Source of the DNA: DATIXJ01 sp035518715
Lineage (GTDB): Bacteria; Bacteroidota; Ignavibacteria; UBA10030; SZUA-254
NCBI GenBank assembly: GCA_035518715.1
Contig: DATIXJ010000015.1
Coordinates: 62,001-126,000, forward strand
Reading direction: 5' to 3'
DNA length: 64,000 nucleotides
The notes beneath the pieces were generated by a model. That model was not told where the DNA came from. It saw nothing but the letters and a program-made list of their open reading frames with translations, and did not search any database. Numbering within the stretch: the first letter of the stretch is position 1; each line of letters starts with the position of its first letter. The position numbers were made by a program, and so were the translations under genes. This document shows positions 8,826-18,241 of the stretch, piece by piece.

Positions 8826-9731
8826 ATGACGAATTACGTTTCACCATATATCGACTACCTTGCACGGGAACGAAATTACTCCGAGCACACCACAGCCGCC
8901 TATGCCGAGGATCTGCGTCAGTTTCTCGACTTTCTCAAGCGTCACTTTGCGGGAACGCCGTGGACGCTCAAGAGTATCGATCATCTGACCATCCGGCTGT
9001 TTCTCGGCGATCTCCTTGAGCAGGGGCTCGGAACGAGGAGCGTTGCCCGGAAACTCGCCGCCATCCGCTCGTGGATGAAATTCCTTGTGAAGAAAAATGT
9101 TCTTCGCACCAATCCTGCGCTCAATGTCGTCACACCGAAACTCCCGAAGAAGCTCCCCGTATTTCTCGACGAATCGTCTGTCGAGACGATGATGAATCTG
9201 CCCGATCTCAGCACTCCGTTGGGATGCCGGGACAGGGCAATCCTGGAGCTTCTCTATGGAACGGGAATCCGATTAAGTGAGCTGATCCAGCTCGACCTCG
9301 GCGATGTCGATTTTGCGGGTGAGACGGTGAAGGTTCTGGGTAAGGGACGAAAACAACGAATTGTTCCCCTCGGGAGAAAAGCCGCTGAAGCGATGTCCGG
9401 TTATCTGAAAATGCGGGAGGTGCTTTTCACGGATACGACACAGGCCGACGACCGCAAAGCGATCTTTCTTTCAGTGCATGGGCGTCGTATATATCCGAAG
9501 GGAGTTTATGAGGTCGTCCGCAATGCGATCGCCGCCGTTTCCGAGATTGAGAAAAAGAGTCCGCATGTTCTGCGGCATACCTTTGCAACACATCTCCTCA
9601 ACCGGGGAGCAGACCTCCGGGCTGTCAAGGAGCTCCTCGGCCACGAAAGCTTATCCACGACGCAACTCTATACCCATGTAACAGTCGATCGCCTCAAGCG
9701 TATCTATAATCAGGCGCATCCCAAGGCATAA
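8826..9731 (+). CDS. Tyrosine recombinase of the XerC/XerD family
   Basis: A 301-residue protein with an N-terminal SAM-like core-binding domain (residues 1-90) and a C-terminal catalytic domain. The catalytic residues are visible: Arg in GTGIRLSELIQLD, Lys in GKGRKQR, His-x-x-Arg in HVLRHTFATHLL, His in LLGHESLSTTQ and the nucleophile Tyr in LYTHV. The length equals XerC/XerD, which resolve chromosome dimers at dif. Which of the two it is cannot be told from sequence alone. No integrase-like neighbours are present, so it is housekeeping rather than mobile. Confidence 0.94.
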   Translation: MTNYVSPYIDYLARERNYSEHTTAAYAEDLRQFLDFLKRHFAGTPWTLKSIDHLTIRLFLGDLLEQGLGTRSVARKLAAIRSWMKFLVKKNVLRTNPALNVVTPKLPKKLPVFLDESSVETMMNLPDLSTPLGCRDRAILELLYGTGIRLSELIQLDLGDVDFAGETVKVLGKGRKQRIVPLGRKAAEAMSGYLKMREVLFTDTTQADDRKAIFLSVHGRRIYPKGVYEVVRNAIAAVSEIEKKSPHVLRHTFATHLLNRGADLRAVKELLGHESLSTTQLYTHVTVDRLKRIYNQAHPKA

Positions 9732-9751
9732 CTTATTTTGAGAGGAAGAGT

Positions 9752-10114
9752 ATGGACATCCATTTTACGGCGAGAAAATTCAAGGCAAGAGATTCGATCA
9801 GGGAACACGCAGTCTCCTCTGTCAAGAAGCTCGACAAATTTTACGACGGGATCGTCCGGGGGGACATCATCCTGAGCTTCGAACGGTCCACCAACAGCTT
9901 AAAAACCGCGGAAATCAATCTCCACGTGTACGGAACCGTCTTGACGGCGACCGAAAAATCCGAAGAATATGCCAAGTCGATCGACCTTGCCGTTGAAAAA
10001 CTCGAGCGCCAGCTCGCGAAGTATAAGACCAAAGCACGGATGAAAAACAAGAAGACTCTGCGGCGCGTCAAGGAAAACAAAATATCCCTCCTCAATTCCG
10101 GGGAGGAATCATGA
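9752..10114 (+). CDS. hpf: Ribosome hibernation promoting factor, short form
   Basis: A 120-residue RaiA/HPF-family protein (MDIHFTARKFKARDSIREHAVSSVKKLDKF, with a beta-alpha-beta-beta-beta-alpha pattern and a basic C-terminal tail). It binds the 30S decoding region and silences ribosomes in slow growth. It lacks the long C-terminal dimerisation domain, so it is the short type. AGAGGAAG precedes the ATG. Its stop overlaps the start of hprK, an hpf-hprK linkage also seen in the rpoN-hpf-ptsN operons of Proteobacteria. Confidence 0.9.
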   Translation: MDIHFTARKFKARDSIREHAVSSVKKLDKFYDGIVRGDIILSFERSTNSLKTAEINLHVYGTVLTATEKSEEYAKSIDLAVEKLERQLAKYKTKARMKNKKTLRRVKENKISLLNSGEES

Positions 10115-11124
10115 GTATACAACAGGCGAAGGAAACCCGAAAGCAATCCATCACTGTCGGGTTTCTGCTTGAATCGAATAGGGCACGATTGCGTCTCAAC
10201 GCGTTGACCGGAGACCTGGGACTCAACAAGGAGCTGAAGGATGGAAATATTCACCGTCCGGGGCTTGCGCTCGCCGGGTATGTTCAGCTTTTTCGCTACG
10301 ACCGCGTCCAGGTTTGCGGAAATACGGAGATGCGGTATCTGGATCAGCTGAAACCCGAAGAACGGAAGCGTTCAATCGAAACAATCTTCAAGTTCGATGT
10401 TCCGTGCGTCATTGTTACCAACAACAATCCGGTCGACGATCTTTTCCTCAAGATCGCCAAGGATTGCAGTATTCCGGTATTTCAGACTAGTCTGGAAACC
10501 ACAAAACTCGTCTATATATTGAGCGACTTCCTGGACGATCAGTTCTCGCCCCAAACGGTGGTTCACGGGTCGTTTGTGGATGTGTACGGAGTGGGGGTGC
10601 TGATGACGGGCCGATCCGGCATCGGGAAGAGCGAGATCGCACTGGATCTGGTAGAACGCGGCCATCGTCTTGTCGCCGATGATGTGGTGATGATTACGCG
10701 TAAGGGGGAAGGAATTCTCATGGGAGCCGGGACCGACCTCGTGAAGCATTTCATGGAAATCAGGGGTTTGGGCCTTATTGATGTGCGGAGCATGTTCGGC
10801 ATCCGGGCGATTCGGTTTCAAAAACGCGTCGAAATCATCGTAGAACTAAAAGAATGGCGTCCCGATGAAGAATATACACGAACCGGGCTTGATGAGGATG
10901 GAATTTCAATTATGGGAGTGCAGCTTCCTCATGTGGAATTACCCATTTTCCCGGGGAAAAACGTTACAGTGATATGTGAAGTCATCGCACTTAACTATCT
11001 GTTGCGGCACTATGGGTATGACGCAGCGAAAGAGTTTACCAAGAGACTCGATGCGGTAATATCTGAAAAAAGCAAACAGATAGGTGTGCGCGCTATCGAT
11101 TATTTTGAACACGATTTCGAGTAG
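10111..11124 (+). CDS. hprK: HPr kinase/phosphorylase
   Basis: A 337-residue protein of normal length. The N-terminal half is the HprK regulatory domain. The C-terminal half holds the Walker A motif GRSGIGKSE near residue 171, VADDVV (the catalytic Asp region) and the family signature EIRGLGLIDVRSMFG. The enzyme phosphorylates, and removes phosphate from, a serine of HPr, linking carbon state to regulation. The ATG overlaps the hpf stop. No HPr, enzyme I or sugar permease gene is in this window. Confidence 0.97.
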   Translation: MSIQQAKETRKQSITVGFLLESNRARLRLNALTGDLGLNKELKDGNIHRPGLALAGYVQLFRYDRVQVCGNTEMRYLDQLKPEERKRSIETIFKFDVPCVIVTNNNPVDDLFLKIAKDCSIPVFQTSLETTKLVYILSDFLDDQFSPQTVVHGSFVDVYGVGVLMTGRSGIGKSEIALDLVERGHRLVADDVVMITRKGEGILMGAGTDLVKHFMEIRGLGLIDVRSMFGIRAIRFQKRVEIIVELKEWRPDEEYTRTGLDEDGISIMGVQLPHVELPIFPGKNVTVICEVIALNYLLRHYGYDAAKEFTKRLDAVISEKSKQIGVRAIDYFEHDFE

Positions 11125-11150
11125 CTCTATCACATTTTTGAAAAAATTCC

Positions 11151-11179
11151 TTGACAAACTGGGGGATTTTTTATATGTT
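11151..11179 (+). promoter_or_regulatory. Promoter of the M23 peptidase gene
   Basis: TTGACA (11151-11156), 17 bp, TATGTT (11174-11179). The predicted start near 11186 gives a 67-nt leader. Confidence 0.6.
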
Positions 11180-11252
11180 GACGCAACCCTGCCAATACTG
11201 GACGGATTAAAGGAATTTTGTCAGGGGGCGGTGAATTTTGTAGAGATATTGA

Positions 11253-12212
11253 ATGCTCAGGACGAGAAAGACAAAGTCATACTACTGTACAGACCATAAT
11301 CTCCAGGTTCACGAAATCAAACGGTTTTGGACGAAGCTGGCGACGATTATTGTCTCGTCGGTGATAGTTTCTGTTGCCGTCCTTCTCGCAGCAAATCACA
11401 TCTATTATAATTTTCTCGATCTCGGGTATCACCGGATTCAGAATCTCCAGCAGGAAAATCGTATCCTCCAGGATCAGATCGCTTCTTTGAATACTACGGT
11501 CAACCAGCTCCAGAAATCGTTGGGGAATGTTGAACAGGAAGGGAACAAACTGCGGCTTCTGGTGGACTTGAATCCTGTTGACGAAGATGCAAAGGCAGCG
11601 GGAACGGGTGGTGCGGTTTCGATTCCGACGATCCCCGCTCTGCTGGATAGTGCCAATCCGGTTCTGGCGAATACGATGGATGTATTGACGAGGTTGTCAG
11701 GCGAAGTCAGGGTGCAGGAACAAAGCTACGGACAGATATTCAAGAAGTACGAGTTCAACAAGGCGTACTTTGCAGCTTTGCCGGCCCTGAAGCCGATGGA
11801 AGGATATTATTCCCGCACGGGATTCGGGCTCCGGATGCATCCGGTTCTCGGCATATTCCGGAAGCATGAAGGGTTGGATATTATCAACGATGTCGGTACC
11901 CCGGTCTACGCGGCGGGGGACGGCACCGTGGAAATGGCAGAGCACAGCGGCGGCGGTTATGGAAACGTTGTCGTCATCAATCACGGTTATGGTTACCAAA
12001 CGCTTTATGCTCATCTTTCACAGATCCTCGTACGTGAGGGACGGCATGTCAAGCGCGGTGATCTTATTGCAAAGAGCGGCAAGACTGGCCTTGTCACCGG
12101 CCCGCATCTTCACTATGAAGTACGACGTAATGGTGCCTACCAGAACCCGATCGATTACTTCCTCGATGACGTCAGTGCACAAGAGTACCAGGAGAAGCTT
12201 GCGTCACAGTAG
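11253..12212 (+). CDS. M23 family (LytM-type) peptidase with coiled coil
   Basis: A 319-residue envelope protein. A basic N-terminus is followed by one membrane segment (about 30-50, IIVSSVIVSVAVLLAANHIYY) and a coiled coil (about 58-105, rich in Q/N/L heptads). The C-terminal LytM domain (about 180-300) shows the zinc motifs GFGLRMHPVLG..HEGLD, HGYGYQTLYAHLS and GPHLHYEVR. It is predicted to cut peptidoglycan cross-bridges or to activate amidases, facing the periplasm. All zinc ligands appear intact, so it should be catalytic and not only an EnvC-like activator. Confidence 0.93.
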   Translation: MLRTRKTKSYYCTDHNLQVHEIKRFWTKLATIIVSSVIVSVAVLLAANHIYYNFLDLGYHRIQNLQQENRILQDQIASLNTTVNQLQKSLGNVEQEGNKLRLLVDLNPVDEDAKAAGTGGAVSIPTIPALLDSANPVLANTMDVLTRLSGEVRVQEQSYGQIFKKYEFNKAYFAALPALKPMEGYYSRTGFGLRMHPVLGIFRKHEGLDIINDVGTPVYAAGDGTVEMAEHSGGGYGNVVVINHGYGYQTLYAHLSQILVREGRHVKRGDLIAKSGKTGLVTGPHLHYEVRRNGAYQNPIDYFLDDVSAQEYQEKLASQ

Positions 12213-12289
12213 CCCTCTCGGCGAACTTTTCTCTGCAAACATCTGTTATTGGCATTGAAGCGGAAAACGATTTTGAGGAGCGAAGTTGT

Positions 12290-12514
12290 ATGATTTGGAC
12301 GATGGAGCTTGCATCGTATCTCGATGAAGCACCGTGGCCGGCAACAAAGGAAGAGCTTATTGACTATGCAATCCGCACCGGCGCCCCGAACGAGGTGATC
12401 GAAAACCTTCAGGAGTTGGAGGATGCGGATGAACCGTACGAAAGTATGGAGGAAATCTGGCCGGACTATCCGACCGATGGGGATTTCTTCTATGAGGATG
12501 AGAACGAGTACTAA
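12290..12514 (+). CDS. DUF2795 domain protein
   Basis: A 74-residue acidic protein that matches the DUF2795 pattern: LDEAPWPATKEELIDYAIRTGAP, then VIENLQELED and YESMEEIWPDYPT. The fold is unknown, but the N-terminal part resembles a small helical module that may contact nucleic acid or a partner protein. It is conserved in many Bacteroidota and Chlorobiota genomes. GAGGAG lies 12 bases before the ATG, and a strong terminator follows, so it is the end of its transcription unit. Confidence 0.8.
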   Translation: MIWTMELASYLDEAPWPATKEELIDYAIRTGAPNEVIENLQELEDADEPYESMEEIWPDYPTDGDFFYEDENEY

Positions 12515-12590
12515 TCGCGCCTCTTGTGCATTCTAACGAACCCGGGAAGGTGGCGTGAAGAAATCCAGAGGGTGACCTTTTCTGTAATGA

Positions 12591-12624
12591 AACCCATCCA
12601 ACGTATCGAACGGATGGGTTTTTT
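12591..12624 (+). terminator. Intrinsic terminator after the DUF2795 gene
   Basis: AACCCATCC (12591-12599) pairs perfectly with GGATGGGTT (12612-12620) across a 12-nt loop and runs into a T tract. It is a strong rho-independent terminator. Confidence 0.9.
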
Positions 12625-12625
12625 G

Positions 12626-12654
12626 TTGCTTCCGACGGAAACCTGAATTACACT
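12626..12654 (+). promoter_or_regulatory. Promoter of the Omp85 gene, nearly leaderless
   Basis: TTGCTT (12626-12631), 17 bp, TACACT (12649-12654). The predicted transcription start near 12661 lies only about 4 nt before the ATG at 12665, and no ribosome-binding site is present. Confidence 0.55.
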
Positions 12655-12664
12655 TGGTATCGGA

Positions 12665-14767
12665 ATGTCGTTGTGTTCAACTGCTGGTCGTGCCGCAATC
12701 CTGATGCTGATGGTGTTACTTGCCTTCTCCGGTTCGGCATTTGCACAGGCCGTTTTTCCCCGTCTCCAAATCGATGAGATCGCGTTTCACGGAAACACAT
12801 CGTTTGGTGAAGACGTTCTCAAATCGGTTATCTCCACTCGCGAATCGCCAGGCGGGCTGACCAGGTTCTTCCATAGTATTTGGGGCAAACTCGGTGCCCC
12901 GCCCGAGTATTTCAATGAACCGCTCTTTGAGGAAGACAAGGGAAAAATCCACGACTTCTATGTCGACAACGGATTCTACGATGTCGATGTGGTCGGATCG
13001 ACGAATATCGATACTGCCCACCAGTCCATCCGTCTTCTCTTTACCATTGACGAGCATCAACAATCACTCGTCGATTCGATCAAATATATCGGTCTTGATT
13101 CCGTCTCGGCGGATGTGAAGCAGCAGATTTATAATGAGCCGATACTGCAGAGGAACATGCCGTATCAAAAGGTACGGGTCTCGCAGGAAATTGCCCGCGT
13201 TCTCGATATCCTCAACAATTCGGGATATCCCTTCGCGAGGTACGATGAGGATCACTCTTCGGCGAAACGATTCCTGTCGACGAATAAATTCTCGCTGAAC
13301 TATGTTTTCGTCCCCGGCAAGCAGTACCGTTTCGGCGAGACGACCGTGCGCATTGATCCTCCGCGTGAAGATATTACTCCCGACCTCGCAACACGCCAGC
13401 TCGACTTCAAGCCCGGTGATACGTACAGCCGCGAAAAGCGTCTCTCGAGCGAGCGCAACCTGAACCGGCTCGGTCTGTTTGAAACAGCTCGCATCGAACC
13501 GCATATCGCTCCGGACTCCGCAGTATCGACGCAGATCCCGATGGATGTCGTCGTCCGCCCGCGACTCCGGAATGAAGTATCGCCGGAAGTCCTGGTGTCT
13601 GATGAGGGGGGGTTCTTCAATCTCGGTGCCGGGGTCGGCTACACCAACCGGAATTTCCTCGGAGACGCCCGCACATTCACGGCGCAGACCCAAATCCGCA
13701 CGGAGGATATTCTGGGCTGGGACTTCAAGAGCATTTTCGGCGGTCAGGGACTTCGCGATTCCACGGTGAAAGGAGCCATTGAGCTGCAGTTTACGATACT
13801 CCAGCCGTATCTGTTTACGCGAACCCTCAGCGGATCCTGGACGTCCAGCATCAGCACGGAAAAGCAACCGGAGTATAACCTTTCCATCATCCGGAACAAG
13901 ATCGAGCTCACGAAGCAATTTGCGACGTACACGTACGGGTTTGCGGAATGGACACTGATCCGGGAAAACCCGGAGATTCTGCTCTCCACCGCGAAACCGG
14001 ATTCCATCATCCAGCAGCTTCAGCAGGAAGATCAGCCCCAGTTTAACTCGATCCTCACGCTGACTCTCCAGCGCGATAAGACCAACGATATCTTCTCGCC
14101 GAGCAGCGGATTTTTTGAGAGCATCTCCGTCGAAGAATCGGGTGTCCTGCCGAAGCTGCTACCGGGCATCCGGTCTGGCCTTCCCTATACGCAATTCTAT
14201 AAAGTGACCCTGCTCGGCAAACTCTTTCACGATCTTACCAGCACGCGCTTCAATATCCTTGCGCTTAAACTGCGAACGGGATACCAGGACAAGTATGGCG
14301 AGAGCAAATACAGCAGTGTCAGTATCCCTCTTACCGAGAGATTTTTCGCGGGTGGAAGCAACAGTATCCGTGGATGGGGTGCGCGTGAACTTGGTGCCAT
14401 GTCCCCCGAGCTGATACCGTTCGGCGGAAATTTCCTCCTTGAAGGAAGCATGGAAATGCGGGTCAATCATTTCCGGGGGTTCAATAAGCTCTGGTTCATC
14501 AAGCCGGAAAATATCTGGGGCGTGTACTTTCTCGATTTTGGGAACGTCTGGAGTGATATTAAAGATGTGCATCCGCGTGAAGTGGCGGTTGCGGCAGGGC
14601 TTGGTTTTCGGTATGAAACGTTTTTCGGACCGTTTCGTATCGACTATGGTTTCCGGCTTTACGACCCGGAAGCCAAGACATCGCAGCAGTCGGTTTTCCA
14701 GAAGCCGTTCTGGAGCGGCACCGTCGGTAACGGGGTCTTTCATTTCGGCATCGGGCATGCATTCTGA
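12665..14767 (+). CDS. Omp85-family outer-membrane assembly protein (BamA/TamA type)
   Basis: A 700-residue protein with a signal peptide (AILMLMVLLAFSGSAFAQA). Several POTRA-like repeats follow (about 30-335; the first reads PRLQIDEIAFHGNTSFGEDVLKSVI, another FVPGKQYRFGETTVRI), then a 16-stranded surface-antigen barrel. The barrel has TERFFAGGSNSIRGWGARELG, the conserved L6-loop motif (V/I)RG(W/F), and GPFRIDYGFRLY near the C-terminus; the last residue is Phe (GIGHAF), as expected for a barrel. It inserts outer-membrane proteins or translocates substrates. Its place next to holB, not near skp/lpxD, does not decide between BamA and TamA-like roles. Confidence 0.9.
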   Translation: MSLCSTAGRAAILMLMVLLAFSGSAFAQAVFPRLQIDEIAFHGNTSFGEDVLKSVISTRESPGGLTRFFHSIWGKLGAPPEYFNEPLFEEDKGKIHDFYVDNGFYDVDVVGSTNIDTAHQSIRLLFTIDEHQQSLVDSIKYIGLDSVSADVKQQIYNEPILQRNMPYQKVRVSQEIARVLDILNNSGYPFARYDEDHSSAKRFLSTNKFSLNYVFVPGKQYRFGETTVRIDPPREDITPDLATRQLDFKPGDTYSREKRLSSERNLNRLGLFETARIEPHIAPDSAVSTQIPMDVVVRPRLRNEVSPEVLVSDEGGFFNLGAGVGYTNRNFLGDARTFTAQTQIRTEDILGWDFKSIFGGQGLRDSTVKGAIELQFTILQPYLFTRTLSGSWTSSISTEKQPEYNLSIIRNKIELTKQFATYTYGFAEWTLIRENPEILLSTAKPDSIIQQLQQEDQPQFNSILTLTLQRDKTNDIFSPSSGFFESISVEESGVLPKLLPGIRSGLPYTQFYKVTLLGKLFHDLTSTRFNILALKLRTGYQDKYGESKYSSVSIPLTERFFAGGSNSIRGWGARELGAMSPELIPFGGNFLLEGSMEMRVNHFRGFNKLWFIKPENIWGVYFLDFGNVWSDIKDVHPREVAVAAGLGFRYETFFGPFRIDYGFRLYDPEAKTSQQSVFQKPFWSGTVGNGVFHFGIGHAF

Positions 14768-14773
14768 TCTGGA

Positions 14774-15931
14774 ATGAGCTGGAATTCAATCGTCGGACAG
14801 GAGCGCGTCGCGAACGTACTTCGGGTCTCGCTCGAGCGCGGGCGTCTTGCACATGCCTATCTTTTCACGGGCGAGGAGGGTGTCGGCAAGGCCGCGCTTG
14901 CCATAGAACTTTCGAAGACGTTGAATTGTGAAAAAGGAGGAGACGAAGCGTGCGGCGAGTGCCCGAGCTGCAGGAAATTTGCAGTGCTCCAGCACCCTAA
15001 CCTGAAGCTGATCTTCCCGCTTCCCGTCGGCAAGAACGAAGCACGCGGAGATTCGCCCCTTGCGAAGCTCTCCGACGATGAGGTAGCAATGGTTCGTGAG
15101 CAGCTTGCCCTCAAGGCGGCGAACCCGTACCATGCCATAACGATTCCGCGGGCAAACGAAATCAAGGTGAACAGTATCCGGGAACTGCGCAGAGAAGCTG
15201 CTCTCTCGCCGTCCGATCGCGGCAAGAAGGTGTTTCTCATCATCGATGCGGAAACCATGAACGATGAATCTTCGAATGCTCTCCTGAAGACTCTCGAAGA
15301 ACCGCACGAAACAACGATGATCATTCTGACGTCATCCCGTCCGGATAATCTGTTGCCGACCATCCGGTCGCGCTGCCAGCATCTTCGATTCGATCCGCTG
15401 CGGGAAGAGGCCCTTGAACGGGCCCTTATCGAGCGGGAGAAACTGGACGCTACGCAGGCCCGCCTCGTTGCCCGATTAGCCAAGGGAAGTTACACGAAGG
15501 CCCTTGAATATACCCATGCATCGCTGGGTGATCAGCGGAAGGAAGCCGTGGAATATCTGCGCACCATGCTCTTCCGGTCGCGCCAGGATGTGCTCGGAGA
15601 GATCGATCGCGTGATGCGCGACCTTGAGAAGAACGAAATCGATGAGATGCTCCGGCTCCTCCAGTACTGGCTGAGGGACGCGATGACGGTGAGTGAAGGT
15701 CTGGGAGAACGGATGCTGCCCGGCGACCGGGACGCCATCGAAAAATTCAACCATCGGTATCGAACGGCAGACTTTGATTCAGCGATTGCGGCGATCGACA
15801 AGGCAATTTCACTTCTCTACAAAAATGTGTATATTCCGCTTGTTCTGATGGATCTTGCCTTTGCACTGAAACGATCTCTCGATCCTGAGTCCGCCGGCGA
15901 GAAATCATTCCGACCAGATGATAAATCGTAG
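14774..15931 (+). CDS. holB: DNA polymerase III delta-prime subunit
   Basis: A 385-residue clamp-loader subunit (WNSIVGQERVANVLRVSLERGRLAHAYLFTGEEGVGKAA). The Walker A motif is degenerate, with Ala in place of the usual Ser/Thr after Lys, which fits the non-hydrolysing role of delta-prime. A zinc module (C..C.EC..C, about 50-65) and the SRC motif in TIRSRCQHLRFDPL are present. The C-terminal helical domain is of normal size. It begins 6 bp after the Omp85 gene and precedes metG by 21 bp, so the three form one unit. Confidence 0.92.
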   Translation: MSWNSIVGQERVANVLRVSLERGRLAHAYLFTGEEGVGKAALAIELSKTLNCEKGGDEACGECPSCRKFAVLQHPNLKLIFPLPVGKNEARGDSPLAKLSDDEVAMVREQLALKAANPYHAITIPRANEIKVNSIRELRREAALSPSDRGKKVFLIIDAETMNDESSNALLKTLEEPHETTMIILTSSRPDNLLPTIRSRCQHLRFDPLREEALERALIEREKLDATQARLVARLAKGSYTKALEYTHASLGDQRKEAVEYLRTMLFRSRQDVLGEIDRVMRDLEKNEIDEMLRLLQYWLRDAMTVSEGLGERMLPGDRDAIEKFNHRYRTADFDSAIAAIDKAISLLYKNVYIPLVLMDLAFALKRSLDPESAGEKSFRPDDKS

Positions 15932-15952
15932 TTCCCCGAAGAAAGGATCTCT

Positions 15953-18046
15953 GTGAAGTCGAAGTTCAAACGCATACTTGTCACTGCTGCACTCCCGTAT
16001 GCCAACGCGAGGATACACCTCGGCCATCTTGCGGGCGCATACCTGCCGGCCGACATCTATGTCCGTTTTCAGCGATCGATGAAACGCGATGTTGTGTTCA
16101 TCTGCGGCTCGGATGAACATGGCGTGGCAATAACGATCAGCGCGGAACAGGAAGGCATAACGCCGCAGGCGGTCGTCGACCGGTACCATGCCCTGAACAA
16201 AGTTGCATTCGAGAAGTTTGGCATGAGCTTCGACAGTTATTCCCGGACGTCATCTCCGCTTCACCATGAGACCGCGACAGACTTCTTTCTCACGATTCAT
16301 CGATCGGGAATTCTCAAAGAGAAGGAAGAAAAGCAGTTGTATGACGAGAAGGCGGGGATGTTCCTTCCGGACCGCTATGTGGAGGGTACGTGTCCGGTTT
16401 GTGGGAATCCGGAAGCCCGCGGCGATCAGTGTGAAAAGTGCGGGACGTTTCTCGATCCTCTCCAGCTGATCGATCCGCGGAGCAAGATTTCCGGCGGAAC
16501 TCCAACGGTTCGCCCCACCAAGCACTTTTATTTTCCGCTCGGCCTCTTCCAGAAGAGATTGGAGGAATATGTCGCCGCTGCGGATACGCGCGATGGATGG
16601 AAACCGAACGTCCTCCAGTACTGCCGCGGCTGGTTCAAGGATGGATTGCAGGACCGGGCTGTCACGCGCGACCTTTCGTGGGGTGTGAAGGTTCCGCTTC
16701 CGGGTATGGAAAAGAAAGTGATTTATGTCTGGTTCGATGCTGTGCTCGGATACATTTCCGCCTCAAAGGAATGGGCCACGAATACCGGTCGACCGGAAGA
16801 GTGGAAGAAGTATTGGCTCGATGCGTCCACGAAATATGTGGCGTTTATCGGAAAAGACAATGTCGTCTTTCACTGCATCGTCTTTCCCGCGATGCTCATG
16901 GCGTGGAATGATCAGTCGAAAGATGTCAAATACATTCTCCCGGAAAACGTTCCCGCGAACGAGTTCCTGAATTTTGAGGGACAGAAATTCTCGAAGAGCC
17001 GCGGATGGGGTATTGGTGTCGATGAATTCCTGTCGGAATTTTCGGCGGACTCTCTCCGGTATATGCTCACGATGAATCTCCCGGAATCGCGCGATGCGGA
17101 TTTCACGTGGAAGGAATTCCAGGCTCGGCATAACAATGAGCTTGCAGATATTCTGGGAAATCTTGTCAATCGGACACTCACATTCGCACAACGCCAGTAT
17201 CAGGGGTCGGTACCGCCAATCTCGGAGCTTCGTGCTCTTCGGACCAAAGGGGAGGGGTCGACAGATGAAGAGCTTTCCCGGCGCATCGCCGATGCGGGAA
17301 AGACCGCAGCAGAGTTTTTTGAGCACTACAAATTTCGTGACGGCCTCGTGACGACGATCGATCTGGCTCGGTTTTGTAACAAGTACTTTAACGATAACGA
17401 GCCCTGGAAGACGTTCAAAGAGAACCCAAAGCGGTGTGCCCTTACTATCAATGGGTGTCTGCAGGCAATACGCGCCCTTGCCATTCTTCTCGAACCCGTC
17501 CTCCCGTTTACGTCCGCGAAAATGTGGAAGATGCTGAACCTCTCCGGATCTCCGTCGGAAGCCGGTTGGGAACAGGCGGGAAAGAGCGGACTTGAAGACG
17601 GGCATCGGCTGGGAAGTCCCGAGATTCTCTTCACCAAGATCGATGACTCGATCATCAAAAAGCATCTCGGGGAGATCCCGTCCCATCCGTCGGAAAAGGG
17701 GCCGGCTCCGCCGGTCAAAGAGAGCATCGGCATTGATGATTTCAAGCGCATCGATCTGCGTGTGGCGGAGGTTCTCGCCGCTGAAAGGGTCAAGAAATCC
17801 GATAAGCTCTTAAAACTGAGAATCTCCCTCGGATCGGAAGAGCGGCAGGTCGTTGCAGGAATTTCCCAACATTACAAGCCGGAGGATCTCGTAGGAAAGA
17901 AAATTGTGGTCGTTGCAAATCTTGCCCCGGCAAAGCTGATGGGGGAAGAATCCCAGGGAATGCTCTTAGCCGCATCGAATAATGATGAGGGACTCACAAT
18001 TCTGACAATTGACAGGAATATCAGTCCCGGAAGTATTGTCAAATAG
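15953..18046 (+). CDS. metG: Methionyl-tRNA synthetase
   Basis: A 697-residue class I synthetase read from GTG with GAAAGGA upstream. The HIGH motif is IHLGH (ALPYANARIHLGH), the zinc knuckle is CPVCGNPEARGDQCEKC, and the KMSKS equivalent is KFSKSRG. The C-terminal 110 residues are the tRNA-binding/dimerisation domain (DDFKRIDLRVAEVLAAERV..VAGISQHY). This is the full-length MetG type with the EMAPII-like tail, charging tRNA-Met in the cytoplasm. Confidence 0.98.
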   Translation: MKSKFKRILVTAALPYANARIHLGHLAGAYLPADIYVRFQRSMKRDVVFICGSDEHGVAITISAEQEGITPQAVVDRYHALNKVAFEKFGMSFDSYSRTSSPLHHETATDFFLTIHRSGILKEKEEKQLYDEKAGMFLPDRYVEGTCPVCGNPEARGDQCEKCGTFLDPLQLIDPRSKISGGTPTVRPTKHFYFPLGLFQKRLEEYVAAADTRDGWKPNVLQYCRGWFKDGLQDRAVTRDLSWGVKVPLPGMEKKVIYVWFDAVLGYISASKEWATNTGRPEEWKKYWLDASTKYVAFIGKDNVVFHCIVFPAMLMAWNDQSKDVKYILPENVPANEFLNFEGQKFSKSRGWGIGVDEFLSEFSADSLRYMLTMNLPESRDADFTWKEFQARHNNELADILGNLVNRTLTFAQRQYQGSVPPISELRALRTKGEGSTDEELSRRIADAGKTAAEFFEHYKFRDGLVTTIDLARFCNKYFNDNEPWKTFKENPKRCALTINGCLQAIRALAILLEPVLPFTSAKMWKMLNLSGSPSEAGWEQAGKSGLEDGHRLGSPEILFTKIDDSIIKKHLGEIPSHPSEKGPAPPVKESIGIDDFKRIDLRVAEVLAAERVKKSDKLLKLRISLGSEERQVVAGISQHYKPEDLVGKKIVVVANLAPAKLMGEESQGMLLAASNNDEGLTILTIDRNISPGSIVK

Positions 18047-18087
18047 CCGATCCAGGTCACAAAGTGGTCAATTTCCCGAAATTTCTC

Positions 18088-18116
18088 TTGACATCTACCC
18101 CGAAATTTTGTATTGT
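18088..18116 (+). promoter_or_regulatory. Promoter of the trypsin-like lipoprotein gene
   Basis: TTGACA (18088-18093), 17 bp, TATTGT (18111-18116). The predicted start near 18123 gives an untranslated leader of about 119 nt. Confidence 0.6.
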
Positions 18117-18241
18117 TGCAGTACTTATCTGATCCTGCCAAAGACCCAACTGGCGGGGGCATGCGACGGTCGAAATAGAAAAACGCAGCAGCAGTTGCAT
18201 TTACCTATTATCAAACCATCTCACACTTTTTTGAGGGAACT

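Noticed and set aside
8826..9731. Phage or integrative-element integrase
   Set aside because: Tyrosine recombinase length and neighbours (topA, hpf, hprK) fit a housekeeping Xer protein; no attachment-site repeats or phage genes are visible.
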